A stretch of DNA of 64,000 nucleotides from Streptococcus sanguinis (GTDB taxonomy: Bacteria; Bacillota; Bacilli; Lactobacillales; Streptococcaceae). Shown here piece by piece: positions 28,928 to 38,305 of the stretch. The notes beneath the pieces were generated by a model. It saw only the letters and a list, made by a program, of their open reading frames with translations. It was not told where the DNA came from and did no database searches. The stretch spans positions 868,001-932,000 of the forward strand of contig NZ_LR134002.1 of NCBI RefSeq assembly GCF_900635155.1. Reading direction: 5' to 3'. How positions within the stretch are numbered: the stretch's first letter is position 1; the number at the start of each line of letters is the position of its first letter. Made by a program: the position numbers and the translations under genes.

Positions 28928-29853
28928 ATGAAACTAGAACGATTAATCTATATTTTGCTAGCCCTTTTGAATAAGAGACAGATAACGGCTAAAGAAATTG
29001 CTGAACGTTTTGAAATATCTACCCGCACAGTATATCGAGATATGGATACGCTAAGCTTAGCCGGAATCCCTATCTACTCTGAACGTGGAGATAAGGGCGG
29101 CTTTTATATACCTGATGACTACAAGATGGACAGCAGCTTTTTCACAGAAGAAGAAAAGCAGTTTATCATCAATATGAGCCAAAATGTCGGCAAAATTGTT
29201 GGCCATCCAAGTTTTGACAATATTGAGCATAAGCTTACTTCTCAAGAAGCGACCGACAAGGTCAATCCTTTTTACTTTGATCTTACTTCATGGTCTCTCA
29301 ATACAATTATTTACTTGAAATTGAGCAGGCTATACAAACTGGGAAGAAAATTTCCTTTTCTTACTATTCTAAAAAACAAGAACGAAGCCAGCGAACGATT
29401 CTTCCTTATCGTCTGATTTTTAAACTGAATGCTTGGTATGTTACCGGCTACTGTTTAGAAAAGTTAGATTTTCGTTTTTTCAAACTCAGCAGGATTCGTG
29501 ATATGCAGTCAGTAGAAGAGGCTGTCGATGTTGGAGATTACCCACTTTTATCTCAAGAAAAGTTAGAGCTTTTTTTAAATCCATCCAAAGATAAAGTTGA
29601 GGGCAGTAAAGAAGAAATAGAGCTAATTTTTGAAGAATCTGCGCTTCCAAAGATTTATGATCATTTCACAGAAGAAGAAATCACTGTTGAGCAAACAAGG
29701 ATAAAGGTACATGCTTTCAGAGCATTGACACCGGCCTTTTTCGAATTGATTTTAAGTTTTGCTCATCAAGTAAAAGTCATATCACCAAAAGAACTGCAGG
29801 ATAAATTAATTATTACTCTTCAAAAAAATCTTCAGCAATATGACAGACTGTAG
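28928..29853 (+). pseudogene. HTH/WYL-domain transcriptional regulator, frameshifted
   Basis: A YafY-like regulator. The first frame (28928-~29299) encodes an HTH_11 domain (ITAKEIAERFEISTRTVYRD) and a linker ending YFDLTSWS. The rest continues in another frame from about 29290: QYNYLLEIEQAIQTGKKISF and the WYL domain (AWYVTGYCLEKLDFRFFKLSRI) to 29853. The join falls at (TC)3, 29294-29299; with (TC)2 the protein would be one ~307-residue chain. As written the first frame ends at 29416 in unrelated sequence. It could be a pseudogene, a slippage-prone switch or a sequencing error. Ligand and targets unknown. Confidence 0.8.
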
Positions 29854-29867
29854 TCATATTGCTTTTT
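29835..29867 (+). terminator. Rho-independent terminator
   Basis: Stem GCAATATGAC / GTCATATTGC (10 bp, loop AGACTGTA), then TTTTT. It overlaps the last codons of the WYL gene. Confidence 0.8.
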
Positions 29868-29936
29868 GTATAATCTTAAATGGCTTGAAAATCTCATTGG
29901 TTGAGTGCTTGCCTAAATTATTTTTGGAGGTTCCAA

Positions 29937-30302
29937 ATGGATACAAAAACATTAGCAGAAAGCTATTTTACCGCAGTTAATAAAGGTGGCTGGGAAGATT
30001 TCGTAGCAGAAAACTTTAATTATGGAATGTGCGATAGTCAGGAGATCAGGCAAGGGCGTGATGTTTATCTGCAAGGTGCAGGTCAATTCTATGCTTTAAG
30101 CCAGAATCTTGAAGTGAAGAAGATGCTGGTAGAGGGGAGAGAAGTTGTTGCATTAAATCGCTATCGCTTGCAGTCGCCACACGGAAAAGAACTAGAATTG
30201 GATGTCGCAGAATTTTTAAAATTTGACGAATCAGATAAATTAATTGCATCTACTATTTACTTTGATACTCATCGTTTCCAAGAGTTTATGCAAGGGAAAT
30301 AG
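29937..30302 (+). CDS. NTF2/SnoaL-like protein
   Basis: A 121-residue small protein with the SnoaL/NTF2-like cone-fold pattern: an N-terminal helix TLAESYFTAVNKGGWEDF, then alternating strands through VALNRYRLQSPHGKELELDVAEFLKFDESDKL and IYFDTHRFQEFM. These are small-molecule isomerases, hydrolases or binding proteins; the substrate is unknown. ATG 29937 with TTGGAGG upstream is preferred to 29901, which has no ribosome site. A weak terminator follows at 30311-30335. Confidence 0.7.
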   Translation: MDTKTLAESYFTAVNKGGWEDFVAENFNYGMCDSQEIRQGRDVYLQGAGQFYALSQNLEVKKMLVEGREVVALNRYRLQSPHGKELELDVAEFLKFDESDKLIASTIYFDTHRFQEFMQGK

Positions 30303-30310
30303 GCATGTAG

Positions 30311-30335
30311 AAAAGTCACAGAATGGTGGCTTTTT
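30311..30335 (+). terminator. Terminator after NTF2-like gene
   Basis: Stem AAAAGTCAC / GTGGCTTTTT (one G-U), six-base loop, T-run. Confidence 0.65.
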
Positions 30336-30374
30336 CAGTAACCAATGACTTCTTCAAATGCTTTATCGTATTAT

Positions 30375-30403
30375 TTGTAAGTTTTCTTGCCAAGTGGTAA
30401 AAT
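30375..30403 (+). promoter_or_regulatory. Putative promoter for the 30499 gene
   Basis: TTGTAA (30375-30380), 17 bases, TAAAAT (30398-30403) preceded by TGG. It lies 96 bases before the start codon. Confidence 0.55.
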
Positions 30404-30498
30404 AAAGCCGAAATAAAATATGTTTTCCTAGAGCAATCTAATCGATTAGCAATAATTAATTTGACTGTTCTTCGTAGTCATATAAAGGAGTTGATTTT

Positions 30499-30915
30499 AT
30501 GGCTAATACTAGGCGAGCAGTGGTGGCGCTGAGCTTAGGTGTTTTGTTATTGCTAGCAGTGGGAATTCTTCTGCAGGTTCATTTTTTGAGAATGATCATT
30601 TTGCTAGGTCTATTCTTTTTTGCGGAAGTATTTATCATCTGGCACTCGGGAAGTAAGTCTAAGCTGCAGATTAGAGGCAGGCAAAGCCTTGAACTCTTCT
30701 GGCTTTATATCAAACGCTTGAAAATCTTTTATGTCACAATTATGTGTCTTGCGATTCCTTTCGTTTCCTTGTCTTCCAATACTGCTTTCGATTTGTTTTT
30801 TGTGCTTGAGTTGTTAGTATTCTTGCTCTTAAGCAATTATATCTTTAGCTCTTATGGCATTCAACCGCCCAAGAAAGAGCTTTTAAAGTCTAATAGCTTT
30901 GTTTGCAGCAGTTGA
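30499..30915 (+). CDS. Small integral membrane protein, unknown function
   Basis: A 138-residue protein with four probable transmembrane segments: about 9-27, 30-48, 73-92 and 96-114. A basic stretch (SGSKSKLQIRGRQS) lies between the second and third. No family recognised. Ribosome site AAGGAG is nine bases before ATG. It has its own promoter and terminator (30905-30931), so it is probably monocistronic. Confidence 0.65.
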   Translation: MANTRRAVVALSLGVLLLLAVGILLQVHFLRMIILLGLFFFAEVFIIWHSGSKSKLQIRGRQSLELFWLYIKRLKIFYVTIMCLAIPFVSLSSNTAFDLFFVLELLVFLLLSNYIFSSYGIQPPKKELLKSNSFVCSS

Positions 30916-30931
30916 TTTGACTGCTGTTTTT
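30905..30931 (+). terminator. Terminator for the + strand membrane protein gene
   Basis: Stem CAGCAGT / ACTGCTG with the gene's stop codon TGA in the seven-base loop, then a T-run. Confidence 0.7.
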
Positions 30932-30934
30932 CAA

Positions 30935-30968
30935 AAAAGAAAAAGCCTGGATTTTTCCAGACTTTTTA
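30935..30968 (-). terminator. Terminator for the DUF3042 gene (minus strand)
   Basis: Read on the minus strand: AAAAGTCTGG, loop, CCAGGCTTTT followed by C and six T. It converges with the + strand terminator just before it. Confidence 0.7.
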
Positions 30969-30983
30969 GTGAAATATGCAAGC

Positions 30984-31154
30984 TTAGTGTGATACGCGTC
31001 TGCGAGCTGCTTTTTTACGGTTTTCTTCGATGAAAGCCGCTTTTTGTTCTTCAGGTTCGATGACTTTTTTCTTGACGGCATATACTGCGCCTGCCACAGC
31101 AGCAACAGTAGCTGCAACTCCTGTAAGAACGCCTTTTCCAAATCCTTTAGCCAT
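30984..31154 (-). CDS. DUF3042 family small protein
   Basis: A 56-residue protein: MAKGFGKGVLTGVAATVAAV, a glycine/alanine-rich hydrophobic N-terminus (one membrane-associated helix, residues 6-27), then a highly basic and charged tail (KKKVIEPEEQ..., NRKKAARRRVSH). This is the DUF3042 pattern, small proteins conserved in lactic acid bacteria, function unknown. Ribosome site AAAGGAGAAAT precedes the ATG. It is the only minus-strand gene in the first 56 kb and is divergent from miaA. Confidence 0.88.
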   Translation of the reverse strand: MAKGFGKGVLTGVAATVAAVAGAVYAVKKKVIEPEEQKAAFIEENRKKAARRRVSH

Positions 31155-31190
31155 GTGATTTCTCCTTTTCTGAACTTTTATTATTTATGT

Positions 31191-31196
31191 TATAAT
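31191..31196 (+). promoter_or_regulatory. -10 element upstream of miaA
   Basis: TATAAT 41 bases before the miaA ATG, in the 82-base divergent region between the DUF3042 gene and miaA. No clear -35. Confidence 0.45.
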
Positions 31197-31236
31197 TAAT
31201 AGTAACGAAAAATCAAAATTTTTTCAAGGAAAAAAG

Positions 31237-32121
31237 ATGAAAACCAAGATAATTGTGATAGTGGGGCCTACGGCAGTTGGAAAAACGGCTCTGAGTATTG
31301 AGGTAGCCAAGCGCTTTAATGGTCAAATCATCAGCGGTGACAGCCAGCAGGTCTATCGTGGCTTAGATATTGGCACGGCCAAGATTCGTCCGGAGGAGCA
31401 GGAGGGCGTTCCCCATCATCTACTGGATGTGAGGGAGGTTGGAGAAAGCTACTCGGCCTATGATTTTGTGACTGAGGCGGCTCAGGCTATTCGTGAGATT
31501 GCGGCTCAAGGACAGCTTCCCATCATTTGCGGCGGCACAGGGCTCTATATCCAGAGCTTGCTCGAGGGCTACCATCTGGGTGGCTCCGTCCCTCACGAGG
31601 AGATTCTGGCCTATCGGGCGCAGCTGGACAGTTGGTCAGATGAGGATTTGTTTGGAAAAATAGCAGAGCTGGGTATCGAGATTCTCCAACTGAATCGGCG
31701 CAGGGCTATGAGGGCGCTGGAGATTGCCCAGTTAGGCGAGCAACTAGAAAACAATCTTCCAGATTATGAAGCTTTGTTGATTTGTCTAGATGATGAGCGA
31801 CAAAAACTTTATGAGCGAATCAATCAGCGAGTAGATCTGATGATGGAAGCCGGACTTTTAGAAGAAGCTCGTTGGCTTTATGAACAGGCTCCGACCAGTC
31901 AAGCTAGTAAGGGTATCGGCTACAAGGAACTTTTCCCCTACTTTGAAGGTCAGATAAGTCTTGAAGAGGCGGTGGACAAGCTCAAGCAGAACACCCGCCG
32001 TTTCGCCAAGCGCCAGCTGACTTGGTTTCGCAACCGGATGTCAGTGACCTTTTATCAGGTGGGAAATCCAGACTATAAAAATCAGGTCATGGAAGACATC
32101 AGGAAGTTTTTGGACAAGTAA
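31237..32121 (+). CDS. miaA: tRNA dimethylallyltransferase
   Basis: A 294-residue enzyme that adds an isopentenyl group to A37 of tRNAs that read UNN codons. P-loop GPTAVGKT at residues 8-15, [17 protein letters not shown] (DSxQ catalytic motif), VPHHLLD and [13 protein letters not shown]. The C-terminal [15 protein letters not shown] helix is diagnostic. First gene of a run (miaA-hflX-33384-rnz-SDR-methyltransferase) with overlaps or gaps of only a few tens of bases. Confidence 0.96.
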   Translation: MKTKIIVIVGPTAVGKTALSIEVAKRFNGQIISGDSQQVYRGLDIGTAKIRPEEQEGVPHHLLDVREVGESYSAYDFVTEAAQAIREIAAQGQLPIICGGTGLYIQSLLEGYHLGGSVPHEEILAYRAQLDSWSDEDLFGKIAELGIEILQLNRRRAMRALEIAQLGEQLENNLPDYEALLICLDDERQKLYERINQRVDLMMEAGLLEEARWLYEQAPTSQASKGIGYKELFPYFEGQISLEEAVDKLKQNTRRFAKRQLTWFRNRMSVTFYQVGNPDYKNQVMEDIRKFLDK

Positions 32122-32152
32122 CTGGCTGACCAAGTCTTAGTAAGGATATGAG

Positions 32153-33391
32153 ATGATAGAAACAGAGAAAAAAACAGAGCGAGTCTTTCTGGTCGGTGTT
32201 GAGCTGGCAGGCACAGAGAATTTTGACCTATCTATGGAGGAGCTGCAAAGTCTAGCTAAGACTGCAGGAGCTGAGGTAGTTGGCTCCTATAGCCAGAAAC
32301 GTGAAAAGTATGACAGCAAGACCTTTGTCGGTTCTGGTAAGTTAGAAGAAATCCGACAAATGGTTGATGCCGAAGGGATTTCGACCGTCATTGTTAATAA
32401 CCGTCTGACACCTCGGCAGAATGTCAATCTGGAGGAAAGCTTGGGTGTCAAGGTTATTGACCGTATGCAGCTAATTTTGGATATTTTTGCCATGAGGGCT
32501 AGGAGTCATGAAGGAAAGCTCCAAGTTCATTTGGCCCAGCTCAAGTACCTCCTGCCTCGCTTGGTTGGGCAGGGCATCATGCTCAGCCGTCAGGCAGGTG
32601 GCATTGGCTCCCGCGGGCCTGGTGAAAGCCAGCTGGAGCTCAATCGACGCAGTGTCCGCAATCAGATTCATGATATTGAGCGCCAGCTCAAGGCAGTGGA
32701 GAAAAATCGGGCAACCGTTCGTGAAAAGCGACTGGAATCCAGTATTTTCAAAATCGGCCTCATCGGCTATACCAATGCTGGAAAGTCTACGATCATGAAC
32801 TGCTTGACTAGTAAGAGTCAGTATGAGGCCGACGAACTCTTTGCGACGCTAGACGCCACGACCAAGAACATCAACCTCAGTGGTCAGCTCAATGTCACGC
32901 TGACAGACACGGTTGGCTTCATTCAGGATTTGCCGACAGAGCTAGTATCTAGCTTTAAGTCGACTCTGGAAGAGAGCAAAAATGTTGATTTGCTGGTCCA
33001 TGTCATTGACGCTAGCGATCCTCATCATGAGGATCATGAAAAGACCGTCCTGGACATCATGAAAGAGCTGGATATGCTGGATATTCCCCGGCTGACTCTC
33101 TATAATAAAGCAGACAAGGCAGAGGATTTTACTCCAACCCTGACTCCTTATTCTTTGATTTCGGCTAAGGCGGACAATAGCAGAACTCTTTTGCAGCAAG
33201 TCCTGCTGGAGCGAATGAAAGAGCTCTTTTTGCCTTTTACTATCAAAGTAGCTCCGGCGAAAGCCTATAAGATTCATGACCTAGAGAAGGTAGCTATTAT
33301 CGGAAATCGGGAATATACAGACGATGTCGAAGTCATTTCAGGCTGGATTGACGAGAAAAACAAATGGAAACTGGAAGAATTTTATGACTGA
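32153..33391 (+). CDS. hflX: Ribosome-associated GTPase HflX
   Basis: A 412-residue translational GTPase that splits or rescues stalled ribosomes. The N-terminal domain has the KYDSKTFVGSGKLEEI motif and the glycine-rich GGIGSRGPGESQLE near residue 147. The G domain has G1 GYTNAGKST near 204, G3 DTVGFI, and G4 NKAD. Standard miaA-hflX order. It overlaps the next gene by 8 bases. Confidence 0.95.
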   Translation: MIETEKKTERVFLVGVELAGTENFDLSMEELQSLAKTAGAEVVGSYSQKREKYDSKTFVGSGKLEEIRQMVDAEGISTVIVNNRLTPRQNVNLEESLGVKVIDRMQLILDIFAMRARSHEGKLQVHLAQLKYLLPRLVGQGIMLSRQAGGIGSRGPGESQLELNRRSVRNQIHDIERQLKAVEKNRATVREKRLESSIFKIGLIGYTNAGKSTIMNCLTSKSQYEADELFATLDATTKNINLSGQLNVTLTDTVGFIQDLPTELVSSFKSTLEESKNVDLLVHVIDASDPHHEDHEKTVLDIMKELDMLDIPRLTLYNKADKAEDFTPTLTPYSLISAKADNSRTLLQQVLLERMKELFLPFTIKVAPAKAYKIHDLEKVAIIGNREYTDDVEVISGWIDEKNKWKLEEFYD

Positions 33392-34007
33392 TTATATAGA
33401 TTTGGCCCTGAAATACGGCGGTTTTACGAGTCTAGATAGGGTCTACTTAGAGCAAGTCTTGGCTGGCCTGACAGAGGAGCAGAAGCTTAGCTTCATCACA
33501 CCGCCACCCAGCGTTATCAATGCTTACTTTGCTGAGCTTTATCAGAAGAAAAGTCCAGAAGCCGCGACAGCCTATTTTTTAGAAATCAGTCAGGCGCTGG
33601 ACTTGTGGAATGCGAATCCAAGTTTTTTAGAAAATAAACCTTTTGTCCGGCTTAATCTTTCTGGCAAGTCCTATGGATTTTGCTATGAGAGCGAGAAAGT
33701 CGGCTTGGTCTTCCCTGAAAAGCCAGAGCAGGTAACAACTGACTTGCTCTTTGAAATCGCTCAAGTCTTTCCACAGTACTTGGTTTACGAAGAAGCTGGG
33801 AGAATAAAAATGGTACCTCTCAAAGCTGAGTCTCAAGTCGTGGACAGTCAGGCTCTGACTGCTTTGACCGATTGGCAGCAGCTAGCAGATGGCAGCCAGA
33901 AAGTTCTGGGCTACAATCAAGATGAAGTCAGTCAGCTTGCTCAGTCCTATGCTGGCAGAAAATACTATCACTCGCAGAATCGCTCTGCCATGATTTATAT
34001 CATTTAG
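33384..34007 (+). CDS. Conserved hypothetical cytosolic protein between hflX and rnz
   Basis: A 207-residue soluble protein without signal or membrane segment. It is found, as I recall, at this position (hflX-X-rnz) in many streptococci, where it is sometimes mislabelled as a cystathionine beta-lyase. No PLP lysine motif or other catalytic signature is visible; [19 protein letters not shown] and [18 protein letters not shown] are its most distinctive segments. ATG 33384 overlaps the hflX stop by 8 bases; the upstream in-frame ATG 33324 lies well inside hflX. Function unknown. Confidence 0.75.
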   Translation: MTDYIDLALKYGGFTSLDRVYLEQVLAGLTEEQKLSFITPPPSVINAYFAELYQKKSPEAATAYFLEISQALDLWNANPSFLENKPFVRLNLSGKSYGFCYESEKVGLVFPEKPEQVTTDLLFEIAQVFPQYLVYEEAGRIKMVPLKAESQVVDSQALTALTDWQQLADGSQKVLGYNQDEVSQLAQSYAGRKYYHSQNRSAMIYII

Positions 34008-34017
34008 AAAGAAAAAC

Positions 34018-34947
34018 ATGCAAATACAATTTTTAGGAACCGGAGCCGGTCAGCCCTCCAAGGCTCGCAATGTGTCAAGTCTTGTCCTCAAGCTTTTGGA
34101 GGAAATCAATGAGGTCTGGATGTTTGACTGCGGTGAAGGTACCCAGCACCAGATCTTGGAGACGACGATTAAACCGCGCAAAATCAGCAAGATTTTCATC
34201 ACGCATCTGCATGGCGACCATATTTTTGGCTTGCCGGGCTTTTTATCCAGTCGTTCTTTTCAGGCTAATGAAGAGCAGACGGACCTAGAGATTTTTGGTC
34301 CTAAAGGCATTAAGAATTTTGTCCTGTCTAGCCTGCGCGTGTCTGGATCTCGTCTGCCTTATAGGATTGATTTTCGTGAGTTTGATGAAAACAGTCTGGG
34401 CAAGATTCTGGAAACGGACAAGTTCACTGTTTATGCGGATAAGCTGGATCACACGATTTTCTGTGTGGGTTATCGGGTGATGCAGAAAGATTTGGAAGGA
34501 ACGCTGGATGCGGACAAGTTACGGGCAGCGGGCGTTCCCTTTGGTCCCCTCTTTGGTAAAGTCAAGAATGGTCAGGATATCGTCCTAGAAGATGGAACCA
34601 AAATCATTGCAGCTGACTATATCTCAGCCCCTCGTCCAGGTAAGACCATTGCTATTCTAGGTGATACCCGTAAGACTGCTGCTAGCGTCCGCTTAGCTGT
34701 GGCAGCAGATGTGCTTGTACATGAAGCGACCTATGGCAAGGGAGACGAAAAATTGGCCCGTAATCACGGTCATTCTACCAATATGCAAGCCGCAGAAGTA
34801 GCTAAGGAAGCTGGCGCTAAGCGCCTCCTTCTGAATCATATCAGTGCTCGCTTTCTAGCTAAGGACATCAGCCAAATGCGCCGCGATGCAAGTAGCGTCT
34901 TTGACAACGTCCATGTGGTCAAGGACTTGGAAGAGGTGGAGATATGA
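34018..34947 (+). CDS. rnz: Ribonuclease Z
   Basis: A 309-residue metallo-beta-lactamase-fold endonuclease that trims tRNA 3' ends. Motifs: [29 protein letters not shown], the zinc motif [13 protein letters not shown] (HxHxDH near residues 63-68), GDTRKT and HEATY, and LLNHISARF. Length is typical of the short bacterial form. Its stop overlaps the SDR gene by 4 bases. Confidence 0.95.
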   Translation: MQIQFLGTGAGQPSKARNVSSLVLKLLEEINEVWMFDCGEGTQHQILETTIKPRKISKIFITHLHGDHIFGLPGFLSSRSFQANEEQTDLEIFGPKGIKNFVLSSLRVSGSRLPYRIDFREFDENSLGKILETDKFTVYADKLDHTIFCVGYRVMQKDLEGTLDADKLRAAGVPFGPLFGKVKNGQDIVLEDGTKIIAADYISAPRPGKTIAILGDTRKTAASVRLAVAADVLVHEATYGKGDEKLARNHGHSTNMQAAEVAKEAGAKRLLLNHISARFLAKDISQMRRDASSVFDNVHVVKDLEEVEI

Positions 34948-35699
34948 GAACCATCATCATCACAGGGGCTAGCGGTGGACTGGCCCAGGAAATGGTTAAG
35001 TTCTTGCCCCATGACCGACTGATTTTAGTTGGCCGGAGCAAGGACAAGCTGGAAGAACTATATGGAGGAAGGGAAAATCTTGACCTAGTGGAGCTGGATA
35101 TTACAGACAACTTAGCTTTGGAGAGATTTGCTGATTGGATTGACAGTCAGTATGGCCACGTAGATGTCCTAGTCAATAACGCTGGCTATGGAATTTTTGA
35201 AGAATTTGACAAAATTAGCTCAAGCGATATTGAGGCCATGTTTGAAGTCAATACCTTTGCCCTGATGAATCTGTCCCGTATCTTTGGGACTCGAATGAAG
35301 CAGGAAGGTCAAGGACATATCGTCAATATCGTTAGTATGGCTGGCCTCATTGCAAGTGGCAAGTCCAGTCTTTACTCAGCGACCAAGTTTGCTGCTATTG
35401 GCTTTTCTAATGCCCTGCGTTTGGAACTCCTGCCTTTTGGGGTTTATGTCACGACAGTCAATCCTGGACCTATCAAAACAGCCTTTTTCGATCAGGCAGA
35501 TCCTGACGGTTCCTATGTAAAAGCAGTCGACAAGTACATCCTTGAGCCTGACTTTGTAGCAAGCAAAATTGTCAGTTCCTTTGGCAAAAAGAAGCGGGAA
35601 ATTAATCTACCTGGAATTCTCAATCTAGCCCACAAGCTTTATACCCTTTTTCCAAAAATTGCCGACAAGATGGCAGCCAATATGTTTAACTATAAGTGA
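34944..35699 (+). CDS. Short-chain dehydrogenase/reductase
   Basis: A 251-residue Rossmann-fold oxidoreductase. Cofactor motif TGASGGLAQ near residues 6-14, [10 protein letters not shown], catalytic Ser in VSMAG and YSATK (Tyr-x-x-x-Lys) near 150. The substrate is unknown; close relatives are annotated only as SDR. Coupled by overlap to rnz and followed by the methyltransferase after 6 bases. Confidence 0.9.
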   Translation: MRTIIITGASGGLAQEMVKFLPHDRLILVGRSKDKLEELYGGRENLDLVELDITDNLALERFADWIDSQYGHVDVLVNNAGYGIFEEFDKISSSDIEAMFEVNTFALMNLSRIFGTRMKQEGQGHIVNIVSMAGLIASGKSSLYSATKFAAIGFSNALRLELLPFGVYVTTVNPGPIKTAFFDQADPDGSYVKAVDKYILEPDFVASKIVSSFGKKKREINLPGILNLAHKLYTLFPKIADKMAANMFNYK

Positions 35700-35705
35700 G
35701 GTTTT

Positions 35706-36416
35706 ATGACAGCTAATCTACAAGCCTACAAAGCTCATCTGCAGGCGCCTTGGGGCAAGCTTCAGTATGATATTGTTTTTGCTTTTCTAGAGTCGCTGAA
35801 GGGCCAGAAAATTCTTGATTTCGGTAGCGGTTTTGGGATTGTGGCTGATTTTCTAGCGGAAAAGAACCAAGTAACTGCCATCGAGCCGAACTCAGAAATG
35901 ATTGCCGAGCGCAAGCAGGACTTTTCCTATGAGCAATTGCAAGGCAGCTTGGACCTTCTGCAAAATCTGCCTGACCAGTCTTTTGATATCATCATCTGTC
36001 ATAATGTCTTAGAGTATGTATCTGACCCTGCTCTCTATTTGACAGAATTTTCCCGCCTCTTAAAAAAGGACGGCAAAATTTCTCTGGTCAAGCATCACGA
36101 GGTTGGACGCATTATGCATACGGTGGTTTTTGAAAATGACCCAGAAAAAGCTCAGCATTTTTTGGAAGGTCAGGAATATCAAACCCACAGCATGGGGGCT
36201 GCTAAGGTCTATCAGGTTCAGGAAGTGATTTCAGGTCTGCCTTTAGAGGTTCAGGATTATCAAGGGATACGGATTTTTTACGGGCTGCAATCCAATGACT
36301 ATAAAACTGCCCCTGGCTGGGCTGAAAAGATGCTTGAGATGGAGCTGGCTGTCTGCAACCAATCTCCTTATCGGGACATTGCTGCCTTTCAGCATGTTTG
36401 GCTAGTCAAGTCCTAG
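35706..36416 (+). CDS. SAM-dependent methyltransferase (class I)
   Basis: A 236-residue methyltransferase. SAM motif I ILDFGSGFGIVADFLA near residue 38, motif II AIEPNSEMI, and IIICHNVLEYVSDP (UbiE/type 11 style). Substrate unknown. Last gene of the miaA-rnz run; ribosome site GAGG lies six bases before the ATG. Confidence 0.85.
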   Translation: MTANLQAYKAHLQAPWGKLQYDIVFAFLESLKGQKILDFGSGFGIVADFLAEKNQVTAIEPNSEMIAERKQDFSYEQLQGSLDLLQNLPDQSFDIIICHNVLEYVSDPALYLTEFSRLLKKDGKISLVKHHEVGRIMHTVVFENDPEKAQHFLEGQEYQTHSMGAAKVYQVQEVISGLPLEVQDYQGIRIFYGLQSNDYKTAPGWAEKMLEMELAVCNQSPYRDIAAFQHVWLVKS

Positions 36417-36474
36417 GTCAAAGGAAAAAAGTGCTCATTTACATCTTAAACAAACCTCATAAGGAGAAAGCTCG

Positions 36475-37523
36475 ATGCAAAGGAGAGAAGTCATAGAGCC
36501 AGAGCAGCCAGTCAATTATGCCCTGCTCAGCCTTTTTCAATATATCGCTTCCCTTTTGGTAATTCTGGTTCACTGTCAGAGACTTTTTGAACATGAAGCC
36601 CTGCATTTTATTCAGAAGAGTATGTTTGGCCGCATGGCAGTCCCTTTCTTTTTAATTTCTTCAGTCTATTTTTTCCGATTACGCTGGAAGCCAGAGCACG
36701 GTTCTACGAAACTGACTCTGTATATCAAAGGCATTTTAAAGGTCTATTGCTTTTGGAGTTTGGTCTATCTTCTCTATGCTTTGACTTACTTCCAATCTCT
36801 GCACTTGCCTCTCTACCTAGCTCCGCTGGCTATTCTAGCAGCGCTCTTCTACATCGGAATGAGCTACCAGCTTTGGTATATTCCTGCCTTTCTCTTAGGT
36901 TTATTGCTGGTCCATTTTTTGTATAGGAAGTTGGGTCCCAAGAAAACATTTGTTCTTTTACTGGTTCTCTTTGCCTTAGGTGCTATTGAGACTTATCACG
37001 CCTACCTGGCGCCTAGCCTGCTGACGGACTGGTACGATGTCTATGCCAAGCTCTTTTTCACTAGCAGGAATGGCCTCTTCTATACGCCCATTTTTATCTA
37101 TTTAGGCTACTTTCTAGCTGATTACGAGCAGATAGCATTATTTCAGAAAAAACGCTGGCTGCCTCTTCTGTTGGCGAGTCTTTTCCTAGTAGGCGAAGGA
37201 GTGCTGGTTTACATCAGGCAGGGACTGGATAAAAACTTTTTCTTTGTTCTCATTCTCTTTACGTTCTTCTTATTCAATCGGCTGTTAAAAACACAGTGGA
37301 AGCGCGAAAAGATTGGCGACATTTAAAAGATCTAAGTATCCTTTATTTCTCCCTCCATCCTATCTTTATTGAGTTATCTTTCTTTCTGTTCAAATCCCAG
37401 CACCTGACCAAGTGGGAAACTGGCCGTTGGGCCTTCCTTCTGACGATTATCCTGACCCACCTGACGTCAGAGTTGGTGATTCGCTGGCGAGGGAAGAAAA
37501 ACAGAAAAGAAGTGAAAGTTTAG
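36475..37523 (+). pseudogene. Acyltransferase family 3 membrane protein, frameshifted near C-terminus
   Basis: A multi-pass membrane acyltransferase of the OatA/VanT-N type: LFQYIASLLVILVHCQRL with the family's early histidine, then GRMAVPFFLISSVYFF and about eight further hydrophobic segments. The first frame stops at 37326 after REKIGDI. The protein clearly continues in another frame as LKDLSILYFSLHPIFIELSFF and a last membrane helix to 37523. Adding one T to TTT at 37322-37324 would join the two halves exactly (GDI-LKDLSI). The lesion is a one-base deletion in a T-run or a sequencing error. If real, the truncated protein loses about two membrane helices. Substrate unknown. Confidence 0.8.
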
Positions 37524-37609
37524 TTTTTGAAGAAAATCATATAGAGCGTTAAGAGCAACTATCAATTTTGAATTGAAATAGCTATAAAAATATTTCAAAG
37601 GAGTTCCAC

Positions 37610-38200
37610 ATGCTTGAACGTCTACAACAGCAGCTGGCTTTTACCAATGAGCTGGAAAAACTCAAAGCCACTCATCGCAACAATCGAACCTTGGATGCCT
37701 ATCGTTTCGAAAATTCTGCAGAGCATAGTTGGCAGGGTGCGCTCATGGCGCTAGTTTTTCGAGAATATATTCCCGAAGAAGTTAATCTGGAAAAGGTCAT
37801 GTCTATGTTACTGATTCATGATTTGGGCGAAATATATGCTGGCGATACCTTTATCTTTGACGATGTAGGAAAGAGTGATTCTTATGATAGAGAGCTGGAC
37901 TCCTTGAAAATCAGTTTGGACAAGTTGCCGTCAGATCAGCAGGATTCCTTTTTAGAGCTTTGGCAGGAGTTTGAAACTGGCATTAGCATAGAGGCTAAAT
38001 ATGCCCGAGTGTTGGATGCTCTGGTTCCTCTGCTCAATCACTTGGAAGTCGCTCAGCCCCATGACAACCCTCATGGCCTGACCAAGTCGCAGGTCATCGC
38101 TAAGAAATCCTTTATCCAAGAAACCTCTGAAACTCTTTGGGAATTGGCTCAGGAAGTTATTGACCAAAGCGTTGCTAAGGGTCTTTACCTAGATGAGTGA
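37610..38200 (+). CDS. HD-domain hydrolase (YfbR/HDDC2-like nucleotidase)
   Basis: A 196-residue HD-superfamily metal-dependent phosphohydrolase. Metal ligands: H in SAEHSW near residue 39, HD in LLIHDLGEIYAGD near 70, and D in ARVLDALVPLLNH near 135. E and D in GEIYAGD match the 5'-deoxynucleotidase subgroup. Probable role in nucleotide pool clean-up; substrate inferred from family only. Ribosome site AAAGGAG. Confidence 0.82.
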   Translation: MLERLQQQLAFTNELEKLKATHRNNRTLDAYRFENSAEHSWQGALMALVFREYIPEEVNLEKVMSMLLIHDLGEIYAGDTFIFDDVGKSDSYDRELDSLKISLDKLPSDQQDSFLELWQEFETGISIEAKYARVLDALVPLLNHLEVAQPHDNPHGLTKSQVIAKKSFIQETSETLWELAQEVIDQSVAKGLYLDE

Positions 38201-38232
38201 GACTGAGGGCCTTGCTCGTAGATAGAAAGTTT

Positions 38233-38255
38233 GAGACTGGTTGAACCAGTCTTTT
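38233..38255 (+). terminator. Terminator before recJ
   Basis: Perfect six-pair stem GACTGG / CCAGTC with loop TTGAA, then TTTT. Confidence 0.7.
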
Positions 38256-38257
38256 CA

Positions 38258-38266
38258 TGTTATAAT
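38258..38266 (+). promoter_or_regulatory. Extended -10 promoter of recJ
   Basis: TGTTATAAT immediately after the terminator. The longer open frame starting at 38231 begins upstream of this promoter, which supports ATG 38306 as the recJ start. Confidence 0.6.
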
Positions 38267-38305
38267 ATTCAGACAAGATTGAACGGAGAAAGTGTTTCAC
38301 TCATC

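Noticed and set aside
38231..38305. N-terminal extension of RecJ
   Set aside because: It begins upstream of the predicted -10 and overlaps a terminator hairpin.
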